Below are positions 1-12,281 of a stretch of DNA of 64,000 nt, in pieces. The position numbers were made by a program, and so were the translations under genes. The DNA comes from Armillaria gallica (Eukaryota; Basidiomycota; Agaricomycetes; Agaricales; Physalacriaceae). The first letter of the stretch is position 1. The number at the start of each line of letters is the position of its first letter. Where the stretch lies: assembly GCA_037576215.1 (NCBI GenBank), contig JBANDB010000003.1, forward strand, positions 7,688,001-7,752,000, in the 5' to 3' direction. A model generated the notes under the pieces. That model made no database searches, was not told where the DNA came from, and saw nothing but the letters and a program-made list of their open reading frames with translations.

Positions 1-2
1 TC

Positions 3-740
3 GGTGCATGCACCAATCTCGTCCACTGTCGCATCTCTACCTCTGAAAGATTTCACCCAGACGCTCAGGACCCTGTAGTCTTTGTGATAGCGCATCTTGC
101 TCACCTCAAATCGTTAAGAATCGAAGTATGCGCGTTCCGTGGTACACTTGAGACAGCCCCAACTTTCCTTAACCTACCCGACTTCTTCACGTACGTCGCA
201 GCTCCCGTCCTCGAAACGCTAGATGTCGATGGCCTCCACCATGAGGCTACTGCTGATGACGCTTCCCTCATCGCACTGCGTGGGTTCATCACACGTTGCT
301 CTCACACGCTGAGGAAACTCAAGCTCCGGTCATATCTATCCATCAACTCGACAGAGGTCCTTATTTCCTGTCTAGACCTCCTCCCTTCGCTCGCGGAGCT
401 CAGGATAAAGGATTTTGACCACCCATGGAATGAGGGCCACCATTTACGATCCCCCGTGGTCACGGACACTCTCCTCGAAGCGCTCACCAGCGGCGAGCTG
501 TGTCCAAGTTTGGAGAAGCTAAAACTTGACGACAATTTTGGTTTTGAGGAGGAGACATTGGAGCGGTTGTTGGTGACGAGGTTTACTGATCCAGGGGAGG
601 GCGTTGTCCCGTTGAAATGTTGTACGATTTCGACGTATCGAGATTTGGGTCCGGTGATCAGAGGTATTGGGGGTGTGAAGATTAACAAGAGGTCGATGTA
701 TGCAAATCAAAAGTGGTCGGGGAGGCCTTGGTCTGATTGA
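3..740 (+). CDS. F-box/LRR-type protein, C-terminal part (5' truncated by window edge)
   Basis: The frame is open from the first bases of the window and ends at TGA 738-740, so only the C-terminal ~245 residues are present and the true start lies upstream. The protein shows spaced leucine-rich segments (LAHLKSLRIEV, PVLETLDVDGLH, LRKLKLRSY, LPSLAELRIKDF, CPSLEKLKLDDNFGF) as in the LRR half of agaricomycete F-box proteins. By family analogy these are substrate adaptors of SCF ubiquitin ligases; the F-box itself is not visible here. No intron is needed in this part. The last ~50 residues (from the RLLVTRF stretch) have the typical non-LRR tail of such proteins. Function beyond the LRR architecture is inference. 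Confidence 0.75.
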   Translation, partial: GACTNLVHCRISTSERFHPDAQDPVVFVIAHLAHLKSLRIEVCAFRGTLETAPTFLNLPDFFTYVAAPVLETLDVDGLHHEATADDASLIALRGFITRCSHTLRKLKLRSYLSINSTEVLISCLDLLPSLAELRIKDFDHPWNEGHHLRSPVVTDTLLEALTSGELCPSLEKLKLDDNFGFEEETLERLLVTRFTDPGEGVVPLKCCTISTYRDLGPVIRGIGGVKINKRSMYANQKWSGRPWSD

Positions 741-2700
741 ATTGAAGGACGTGACATATCAATGTACGTTTGCAGCTGTGACTCTTTAACTTATATTTAC
801 CTTTCTTGTAGTAATGTTAGGTATTCCGATGGTGCAGTGGTCTCCTGTACGAGTAGCTCTCGTGGTTGGGTTCGATTCCCAGCATTGGCGAACTTGTTAA
901 AATAGAAGGTAGCCACAGTTCTGCGACAGTCATGCACGGTAGAATATCCTCCAGAGTCGGGAATCTAATGTCCATTTGCAAGGGTACCATGTTCGATGGA
1001 GGGCAAACAAACTTCAAGTATAATACCGAAATTCCGACTCGGTCCTCCCCGGGCTCGAGCGGAACGTTCGGCTCTGCTTATGGAGCACGAGAGTTGCGTA
1101 TGTTCCAAATTTCCTATACAATCAATGTGCAAGGAGAACGGTGAAAGCTAAGAATACCAAGCCAGTGGTGTCGGTGGTGAACGATAAACCTAAAACGACA
1201 CCGTGTGATTACTCCCCGTGCAAGCTCTCTATACTCAGTGCTTTTCGCTATTCACAGCAGTCTCAGTAGGGATTACCGTATTGCCATTATCTTGTATTTG
1301 CATGTAATTTGCATCGGTCTGAGGGGGGAGGGAGATCGGCAAAGATCGGCCGTATCGTGACCATAGTATCGGTGACTTAGCCGGCAACTAAACTATGGAA
1401 CTTGAGATACAACTACCACCATGCTGCTTACCATCCCCATCCCGCCGCCCATTACCGACCAAACTATTCATACGGATCTGAGTAAACTCTCCTGCCTTGT
1501 TTCTTAGTTCTCGAACCTCCTCGACTGATCTTGTAGCGGACGTTGTTGACTGATCCTCGACTGGATTTCTACGAGCCTTGAATTCTGACTCCCCCATTCA
1601 AAATAACGCGGCTACACTACATAAGTCAATCATCCGCTTATGCCTGGAAATAATTTCTTCTATATTCGACACCTTGGTTTCGTCTAATCGCTTTCATCTT
1701 TTGTGCTTTCCCTGGATGGAAACGATTATTCCGGTGCTTTTCCGACGTTAACCGTTTTACCGTGGCCATAATTAACCTGCGCGCTTTACGCTTCCCAGAC
1801 GTAACCTTCGCAGGAGGATCTGCTCAGTTACTTCATTTCTTTATCTTCTAGGCAGATGTTCTTCATTTGTGTTCTTGCTCCAGAGACGTTGCCCTCAAGT
1901 TTTACACTATATCGGTTACGGTAGCGGAGTTTGAGTCGTATGTTGTCATGTCCTTTTGATACGCGGTGGCGGCAACATGTGTCCTTTACCGCCCTTACCG
2001 CCTCCCTGTATCTGGTGAGCCTAATCTCATGATCTAGACCATTCTCTTACTTTTTTCTTTAGCACCCGTCGAAGTCTTTCAGGATCACCTCCGTTAAAAT
2101 ATTGAGGGCTTGCGATTTGTATAGCAACCTTCTTTCAATGATTAACTCGGTGTTATCTTGGAACATTGTCATCCCATCCCTGACACGGACGTATCACACG
2201 ATGTCCTTCGGTCTTCAAACCGATGTGTGTACCCAAGGGTCGGTGTGATTGTCTCGGATTTATCTCATGATATAGTGATTGATATCAAACGTCCTAAACG
2301 CAGTCCTCAGCTATGGACCCTCGAATATCTCGGTACCGCACCCGTTCGTGTTTCGTTGATGTCATTTACTCCCGTAAACTGGACACGGGTCCAAAATCTT
2401 TTATTATCTGTCCAATGCCATGTCCTCTTTTCATGTTTCTTTACTCGCACTATCCGCATGTTTTGATGAGATTGGGACGAACGATAGGAGGATCTGATTC
2501 AACGTCTAGCTTATTTTAACCGGGCCGGCAAGTAGCTTACTATACTTCCGTCGTGTGGCCCCTTTCACTCCTATGCTACTATTTAGGCATGGTTGTCTCC
2601 CACCGTTGTATTCCTGCCGCAATGCCTGCCATTCTCGCCTTAAGCTTCAATATTCACACACACGACGAACGCCGCGCGTCATCATTCAACATTACCCTTC
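741..2700. other. Intergenic, no gene recognised
   Basis: Apart from a tRNA-like element at 823-885, I see no supportable coding sequence. The open frames (for example 866-1144 and 2158-2466) are short, have no family resemblance and no coherent splice structure. The stretch is the 3' flank of the F-box gene and the distal upstream region of the zinc-finger gene. Confidence 0.5.
823..885 (+). repeat. tRNA-like element with A and B boxes (SINE-like or tRNA relic)
   Basis: An A-box-like TGGTGCAGTGG (830-840) is followed 28 nt later by GGTTCGATTCC (869-879), which matches the Pol III B-box consensus exactly. The flanks do not form a clean seven-base acceptor stem, so this is a degenerate tRNA or the head of a tRNA-derived SINE rather than a working tRNA gene. 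Confidence 0.5.
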
Positions 2701-2735
2701 CCCATAAATTAAAATTTCATTACCTCATGTCAATA

Positions 2736-2743
2736 TGACGTCA
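2736..2743. promoter_or_regulatory. CRE-like palindrome TGACGTCA, distal
   Basis: A perfect 8-bp TGACGTCA palindrome about 390 bp upstream of the zinc-finger gene start. This is the known binding site of CREB/ATF-type bZIP factors. A related TGACATCA lies shortly downstream (about 2768). Confidence 0.4.
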
Positions 2744-2926
2744 GTACCGACGCTTCTTTTTGTTCGATGACATCAGGGACTCGTTTAGACTCGCTGTTGA
2801 GTAGTCCGCCTGTCACGCAGTGCTGTTCATCGGCTTCTAGAAAGTACTTCTGTATTCCTTATCTCTCTAATTTCCCAAAGCGTGCGGAATTCGAGCGAAA
2901 AAGGAGAAAAGGAAATTGACGATCCA

Positions 2927-2954
2927 TGACGTCACCCCGTGGGACAATGACGTA
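2927..2954. promoter_or_regulatory. CRE-like site pair (TGACGTCA plus TGACGTAG)
   Basis: A second perfect TGACGTCA (2927-2934) is followed 13 bp later by a near match, TGACGTAG (from 2948). They lie about 180-200 bp upstream of the ATG at 3132. With the site at 2736 they suggest bZIP control of the zinc-finger regulator; regulation is inferred from motif spacing only. Confidence 0.45.
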
Positions 2955-3131
2955 GAACCCTCACGACCGGGCAAAAAACAGGCCAATTTCAATTTTCCTT
3001 TCTTATCCATCATCCCCCATCACCTTTACTCCACACCGCCTACATCATACTCATCTCCACGTATTTCTCTTGCATTCGTACTCACACCGTACTCGAAATT
3101 ACAGCAATCCAAGTCCAGAAATCCAGCGAAA

Positions 3132-5246
3132 ATGGGCGGAGACCACAAATGCCCCGTTTGCCAAGCGACGTTCACCAGACCGCAGCACGTCGCGCGCCAT
3201 ATGCGTTCGCGTGAGTCCTTTCAGCTCCACTTTGTTTGACTTTGTGGTGCTCATTATCCTACCCGATATTTTCTCCACGATCCTTTCTCCAACTCCCCAC
3301 TTTTCGTCACGAATCGCACGGAATTCTGATTTACTCAGATACCGGCGACCGACCGTACAAATGTACACATTGCGGCGACCAGTTTGCTCGGAGGTGAGTT
3401 CATTTCCTTCGCTTTTCCGTGATTACTCACTGACAGGTTTCCTAGCGACCTCCTCTCACGACACATCAACAAATGCCACGCTTCCGCGTCGACGACGACC
3501 AACGAGAAGGGCAACGGCCGACGGAAAGCCTCGGCTACGCGTGCTACAACCAGTAAGCAAGCATGCGACCAATGCGTGCAGAGTAGTCTGCCCTGTGATG
3601 GGTGTAACCCGTGCTGTGAGTTTTCCTTTCATTAATTCTGTCGTGGCTAGCTTCGACGCCGTTGGCCGGCTTGGCACTTCATTTGAGCCAACCCTCTATG
3701 AGGTACTCATCATGAAACTGTCAAGTCTACGCCATCGGCAGACTGCTAGTTTACACTCCTGGTGAGCGAGTATTTCGGACCAAGCAAAACCACCGAAAAT
3801 GAGTGGATACCGTGTTAAAATTTGATACAGGATTTTGACCACAACAAATCCGTCGAGATTCCATTCAATCGAATCATGTTGTTGTGGTCAAAATAATGCG
3901 CCAAATTTTCATCTCTATTTCACTCATTTCCCTTGCATTTTGGCCGGCGCGAAATTGTCACCTGCCAGGTTTACCTCAATTCCAAACTTGTGCTGATTAA
4001 TATCGCTGTAGCCAAATGCGTACAACGTAAATGTCGTTGTACATTCGTCAAGTTTCACCGACAGACAGCGCCGGTTGGCCCAGGTCATAATCCCAATCCT
4101 TCAGCTCACATACCAGCCACCGCGCAGCGATCTTATCTTCCTCCAGCCGTGTCCGTTTCTTTCCCAAGTCAGCAGCAATTTTCTTTCCCACCACCACAAA
4201 TGTATCCACCGAACCTCGACGACTACCAGTCCAAGTACCGCGAGCTCATGCAGACGCAGCAGCCTAGCCCAGAAATGTATCATCCAACTCCGACATGGAT
4301 GAACTACGGCGAGCCTGCGCACGATATCCTCAATGCTGGAGGCTCAGATCTCGCGAGAGCACATTCGCTGGAGCATCATCATAACCATGGCTCACACTCC
4401 GACCACCATTCAAACCATATTTATGGCGGAGGCGGTGGCTGGGCGAGAAGAGATTCTCTTTCAGAGAGTGGAGGTAGTAGCGCCGCAAGTAGCAGCGTTC
4501 ACTTACCCCTTTACGAGAACATTGATCCTTCAACAGCGGCGGCAGCGGCAGATGCACGCCTGGAAGCGTTCGGACTGATGAGCCTTGAGGAGCCCAATGC
4601 CCTCTATGATGGGGCTGCCCCTTTCTTTGATGGCATTTTCCCATCGTCATCGGCGCAACCGACATCTACAGGCAGTCATGTGCCGGTGGCCAGCATGATG
4701 CAGATTCCAACTCCTCGCGAAGCGGAGACTAGGGAACTCCGTGAGTTTTGGAAGGAGTACATGCGCAGCACACCCTTAAATCATCCAGCTAACCACGCTC
4801 ATTCGGCATCTCCGCCACATCCGGTAATGAGCCCACCGAACGGCAGGAAGCGTGTGTCGAGCTTACCGAGCGTGAAGACACCCACGGAGAACGTCGTCGG
4901 TGGGGGCGAAGGGAAGGGAGGATTTGAGGATGCGGTGATGGCTCGGAAAACGCTCGGAAATTTGAGCATGGGAGGGGTCCAAGGGATTAAGGGCCGGCGA
5001 ATGACGCATATCAGTCCCCCGTCGTTGTCGACGTCGATTCCTCCACCGCCGCCGCACCGCCAGCCGGTAAACCACGGTTTCGCGTACGGGTTTTCACTCG
5101 CTGGAGCGATGGGTGATGGGGAAAGACCGAATTTTAAGCGCCTTCCTAGCCAGGTTCTGGAACCGCTCGGGGGGTCGAAGCGGGTGAGGGGTGATGAAAG
5201 TGACGATGGAGGCATGGGTATGATCAAGGTGGAGGGCGGCGAATGA
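3132..5246 (+). CDS. Transcription factor with two C2H2 fingers and a Zn2Cys6-type cluster
   Basis: Exons 3132-3210, 3339-3393, 3446-3615 and 4012-5246 join in phase to 512 codons. Introns are 128, 52 and 396 nt, all GT-AG. Two classical C2H2 fingers occupy residues ~7-56 (Cys7, Cys10, His23, His27; Cys35, Cys38, His51, His56) joined by an HTGDRPY linker. A Zn2Cys6 motif follows with exact canonical spacing: Cys85, 88, 95, 101, 104, 111 (C-X2-C-X6-C-X5-C-X2-C-X6-C). The remaining ~400 residues are low-complexity (Pro, Ser, His, Gln, Gly rich), as in fungal activation regions; there is no obvious Fungal_trans domain. The role as a DNA-binding nuclear regulator is firm from the motifs; its targets are unknown. 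The third intron is far longer than the window's norm and carries an inverted repeat. Confidence 0.88.
3833..3893. repeat. 15-bp perfect inverted repeat inside intron 3 of the zinc-finger gene
   Basis: TTTTGACCACAACAA at 3833-3847 is repeated in reverse complement at 3879-3893, with a 31-nt spacer. It sits inside the 396-nt third intron. It could be the core of a small inserted element or an RNA hairpin; the sequence shows the arms, the role is not known. Confidence 0.75.
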
Positions 5247-5652
5247 CTATATGAACGCTACGGTGCGGAATCGCTTGCATATTAGATAAGTCCTTCGTTT
5301 TCTTTGCTTTGAATCATTTATGTTAGATACCAGTTGTTTTGTTGAAATATCCAAATAATTATATGAGATCTGGTCTCTTCTCGGTTAAGAAGTTACACCT
5401 ACATGGATCGTGGGAGGTCGACATTCAAAGAAAAGGTATTTTCTGAGTCTTTTCTTTACAACGGGGCTATACAGGGCTCGCAAGAAGTAGCGGGAGACAT
5501 GATTTTAATACAGTGCGTCTTAATCAGCGTTGGGACTCTAGGAGGTACCTGGCGGTCCGCTGATTCATGGAACTTTTCGAATTCTAACATGAATGATAAA
5601 AGTAATATACTGTAAAGAAAAGATAATATGATTCTCTGTCTTGAAATTCCAA

Positions 5653-5743
5653 CTCTCTGGCTGGGAGTCGAACCCAGCTTTCGCGCGTAGGTAAAGACAA
5701 ACGAAATGACAGGCGCGTGTACTAACCGATATACTACCAGAGA
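5653..5743 (-). tRNA. tRNA-Asp(GTC) with a 19-nt intron
   Basis: On the minus strand the acceptor stem is TCTCTGG pairing perfectly with CCAGAGA, discriminator G. The D arm is GTAT/GTAC-type with a GGTTAG loop. The anticodon stem is CGCGC/GCGCG, and the loop CTGTCA(C) places GTC at positions 34-36. The T arm is CTGGG-TTCGACT-CCCAG. The intron (5688-5706) lies at the canonical position 37/38. The B box GGTTCGACTCC is a perfect match, and an oligo-T run about 30 nt downstream could terminate Pol III. All stems pair, so this copy looks functional. It is also the apparent parent type of several degraded copies further right. Confidence 0.9.
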
Positions 5744-6403
5744 GCTTAGGAGACTTTCTTGCCGTTTAGTAATCAGTTGAAATGAATTATGATATATGGT
5801 ATTTCTCAGTGTCAAAACCTGCAATAAAACACAAGAGAGCGTAAGCATATCCGACACATGGCTCCAGCACTAGCAGGAAATGGAATGTTAACCCCTGACT
5901 GAAAATTCGTCAAGACACTACAAGTTGTAACCAAAATGTGTGCAAACCTAGGTTTATCTGGTAGCTCGCAGGCCTACTAAACAAAGTCGCAGCGGACCAG
6001 GACCCTCTGAAGCCTAGCTGTCGCCTCTAGCCATAGTCCACTGCGTATTCGACAATAACGGCCAACGACAGCTTTTTTGCCAGTCAGACCTGGGCGGGAG
6101 CTTTACGGGGACCGGGGCCTCCAGACCCCACGTCGCTGCCTTAGCTTATCTCGGATTTGCTGAAGTATTCATTGTCAGAGGGAGCGAGCAACACTTGGTG
6201 TAAGGGACATGCATGGATACAACGACAAATCACGATATAACCGGCCCGAGCGACCGGTCGGACAAGCAACATTACCCTGTGTGGAAATTATCTATAGATA
6301 AAAGTGTACAAGTGGTCTACGAAGTTTATACGTCCATAAAGATAGGTATCCACACACCAAACCACAAAGGTAATATGACATATATCGTAGGTGGGCGCAT
6401 TTT

Positions 6404-8646
6404 CTACTCTCGCGAAGCGATCTTCTCCTCCGGATTGATGACTGTCCGTTCTTGATCATCAGTCTCCTTGCCGCTCTGCCCCACAATACCCACACCGCGG
6501 AAGAAAATCAGCGCTAGCAGGGTAGCTAGAGAAAGTGTGCTTAGTGGTGTGAGGAATGCACAAGTCAAAATAACATACCCAACATGCCAAAGGCAAAATT
6601 AGTCCATTCCGCCGCTTTATAGCTATCCAACTGAGCCTCTCTGGGCGCACCAGCTGCGCTTACATCTAGGATCACCCCCATATCCGCCGAACGCTGGCGT
6701 AATACGCGATCGAAAACAACAGTCGATACCGTCACGCCGACAGATGTACCGAGCTATTAGCCAATCAGCTGCATTGCCCTTCCAAAATGGAAGAGACTAC
6801 CTGAGTCATTGTTTGAAATACTGCCCCTGCAAGACTCTGTTCGTGGGGCAACGATACCTTGGCGATGAACAAAGTGCCGCCCGCGAATACAAAGTCGGCA
6901 CCAACGACTGCGAGTACGGCCCCAGGGAACCCGAACGCCCAGTATGTCGCGTTTGGGTTTATCAGTGCGAAGAGGAGGGCAGCGACGCCTGATAAAGCAG
7001 TTCCGCATGCTGAAACGTTGATGAGTCTTGTACAAGCGACTTTACGATGAAGCGTACCTATGAAATAGACAAGTGGTAGATGTCCCACAAGAGCTGCTAC
7101 AATCATATTGCACACAATTCCGGATACGGTCATCGGGAGTAATCGAATCACGGTAAGAAGAGGCGTAAATCCTTCGTAATTTTGATAGTACAGCTACGGT
7201 TCGTTGCTCTCAGAACAAGGATTACGAATGCGCAAGATGAACATACCTGGGACCAATAACACCATCCCAAAAAGCAGCACCACTGCAGAAACGCGACAGT
7301 CATCATAACTGCCACACGTCCCTTCGCTCTCGTCCAGAGCGACAGGCGCATTAGAGGCGGAGGATTCCACTTCGACTTGGGGACTGAAGGGTCATCCAGT
7401 TGCTTCTCCAAATAGTGCTGCCAATACAGGAATGCTGCAACGAATATTACACCGACTATGAGAAGGGCGATGATATCTTGTCCACAGGCTCTCAGCCAAT
7501 CGAAGACAAGATATAGATGATGGAAACGTACATGGTGTCTTCCACTGTTGAGGGGCCACCTCTCCTTCTGAGAGCACAAAGATGATGAGTACGAGACCAG
7601 TAGTGATGAGGAATACCCCGATCCAATCAATACGTTGGTCTTCTTCCGTCGAAGATAGGTCGGTATCGATGACCAGGAGTCCGATAACGAATGATACTGC
7701 GCACACGCCCTGACCGTCAAAAGCAAGTGAGCAACTGTATATTCCAGAAATGAGACTGGCATCTCCTACCGCAGTGAGGTAAAAGGGCGAACGCCACGAC
7801 TGTCTAGGTTGATACGCGATATTGTCAATGGGTGGAAATAAAGGCAAGGTCAGTACACGCACTCGGTGAGCTGTGTTAGTACGCCACCAATAGCTAATCC
7901 GAAAGCACCGCCCAGTGGTGCTCCTGCGGCGAAAGTGGCAAACGCAATTGAGCGAGTCCGTGATGGTGGAAAGGCATGGGCGAGGATACCAATCTGCGTA
8001 GCGGGATTAGCAATAATTCGGCTTAAAAATGAATTACGGGAAGCATACAGAGGCAGGTATTGTGGCGGCAGCTCCAACACCCTGTAGTCCTCTAAGCACA
8101 TCGAGCGTTATCTCGTCTAGTAGATAATAAATCATCCGTCGCGGCACTCAATGAAAGCATACCGTTAGAAAATGAGCATCCCAATGTGAAGGCAGCCAGC
8201 CACAACGACCCAGCACAAAACGTCCGTTTTCGGCCGTACAAATCCGCTATCCTGCCAAACATCACCAGCAGACACCCCTGTTCCGAACGTCAAAAGCTTA
8301 AATGCGGAGCTTGGTATGAACGGTAAATGCTTACAGAGCTTAGTGGGTACGCAGAGACAATCCAATTGAGCTTTGCTTCCGGTATACCGAGGTCGTCACC
8401 TATGGTGGGGAGGGATATCGATACGGAGGTGCTGTTCGACGACTATAATTGAACATCAATACAGGTATGAAGGTCATTGAATGAAAACGGTGTCCATTGA
8501 CCTACATTGACAATCATCGCCATTGTACATGTGGCCACGATTAACACAGACCGAAGGCTACTTCTTTCAGCTGGGACAGCCATAGTCGGGGGATCCTTGT
8601 TGAAATGTTGCTCCGCATCGTGTTTCTCCACATCTTCTGTGGACAT
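6404..8646 (-). CDS. MFS multidrug/metabolite exporter, DHA2-like (paralogue 1)
   Basis: The gene runs from ATG at 8646 to the stop at 6404-6406 through about eleven short introns, giving roughly 500-550 residues with many hydrophobic helices. Recognisable MFS signatures are SVSISLPTIGDDLGIPE-like helix 1 and loop, motif A GRIADLYGRKR, the DVLRGLQGVGAAATIPAS helix, GAPLGGAFGLAIGG (motif C-like), and a long N-terminal half followed by a DWIG helix. This layout fits 14-TM drug:H+ antiporters of basidiomycetes. It would export small molecules across the plasma membrane; the substrate is unknown. It is co-oriented with a halogenase and a second exporter of the same subfamily, so export of a halogenated product is a reasonable inference. 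The acidic tail ends in EEKIASRE. No frame break was found. Confidence 0.85.
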
Positions 8647-8700
8647 GATGGTGGGGGGTGGGGAGACACAGACTAGTTCCGGCTAAACGCATTTTTCGAG

Positions 8701-8714
8701 TGCGACGCGTCGCA
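8701..8714. promoter_or_regulatory. 14-bp perfect palindrome TGCGACGCGTCGCA upstream of the exporter
   Basis: This perfect palindrome is 55 bp upstream of the MFS start codon (8646). Its size and position fit an operator-like site for a dimeric regulator. A second inverted repeat, GGGAGAT (8848-8854) and ATCTCCC (8861-8867) around a GATA-type core, lies 200 bp upstream. Function is inferred. Confidence 0.4.
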
Positions 8715-8867
8715 AAAAATTGTGAAAGAGTATTGGAAATGGTGGGCATGAAGACGGACGAGCCCCGAGTTGGACCGACAACGCCGACGGATCGATCAGA
8801 TAAGATTGACTTCCTTGCCTCCGGCCGAACATTGACCAGTTAAACTGGGAGATCTTATCTATCTCCC

Positions 8868-9865
8868 CCGGACATCGGTGACTCAGTAAGACCATTGCCG
8901 CTCTTGACGCTTGTTCTCGAATTACTGGAAGGTGAGCAAATGTAATTGACTGAAAAAAGGCAGGCATACCTCCTTCATCAACCTGATCAAGGACTTGTGA
9001 TGCATGTTGCTCTCCGAAATTCTCACGCAGAGTTCAAAACAAGGTCAAAAACCTCCATTGGCTTCGCGGCACCGGGTCGTCCAAAAGATCCGGGGTCATG
9101 TTCATCCTTTGAGAATGGGAAGTAACCCAAAAGTACCTTCACCGTTACTATCTGAGTCTGTCTCCCTTCGCCGAATGAATCTAGCACTGATCTAGCACGC
9201 TCTTGAACTCGCGAAGCTCCGGTGCTGCTCAGGCCTAGGATCATGCTCCGAAAATCAGCGCTCGACGCTGCCGTTCTCATTCCAGGGATTCCAGGCTATT
9301 CTTGTTCGGGGTATTGACAAATCATGATCCAGAGTCATGTATACATCGGCGACTTTGAAGCCCCTCGGGTCCAGTTCATTGGCAAAGCATCCTATGTGGA
9401 TTTCGGCTCGGTACCGGCAATGATGGCAACTTGTGTAGATTAGTCCAAAACAGGCGAGGTGTGCAGTAAGGGAGTCTGAGTAAGGATACGAAGAATTCTT
9501 GCCTGTAATCAACTACGGTCTGCTGCATCATGTAACTTTCTGTATCCAATCGGTTGGCCAATTACCCCGCTGCATTAGGCCCTCCCTCATCTCATTAAAG
9601 CAGAACAATGCCCATCCTTATCGGCCGTTCTTCCACGACGGCTGGCCGCCGTTGATCTAATGATAAGTTTTAGTGTGTGCTTCTGCAGGAACTACAGAGA
9701 TATGGGTGCATATGGATGCAGTCTAGTTCCGCGAGGGCGCCAGATATTAGACGGATTTGTCATAGCTCGACACAGAAGCGACCCTGTAAATGTATGATAT
9801 AGGTGCCTTTAATTTACATAGCTCTTCATTGTAGCCTACAACTTGAAATAGAAATCGGATTGACG
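8868..9865. other. Intergenic between exporter 1 and halogenase, no gene recognised
   Basis: This is the upstream region of exporter 1 and the 3' flank of the halogenase. Minus-strand frames at 9255-9561 have no recognisable domain and no supporting splice structure. I see no tRNA, repeat or further protein-coding gene. Confidence 0.45.
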
Positions 9866-11950
<2,085 letters not shown>

Positions 11951-12281
11951 TTAAGCGATAGCATTAAATTATTTTCTAAACGGTGTTATTTTATAATATT
12001 GAAGTTAGGACGAGGCCCGCCGATATCGTTGCTTTGAAACAGGATCATTGGCGCGGGTTCGAGGTGGAGGAATACGGGTTTTGGCTTAGTCGGAACGAGA
12101 CAACACTGGAGGTGTATAAAGGTTTCAAAGAGGCTGCTAGAATGGACACTAACGATTACCGATCTAGCAGATTTGTCCTACAATTTTGATAGGAACGCAA
12201 AGGGGCCCATGCGCCGGGCGCCCGTAATCAAGCAGGCTGTGGCAACTGCTTACCCCTAATAGTAAGGGCTTTCTAATAACG

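Noticed and set aside
3070..3765. 231-residue plus-strand open frame
   Set aside because: It overlaps the spliced zinc-finger gene in a different frame and runs through its introns; the spliced model gives perfect zinc-binding motifs.
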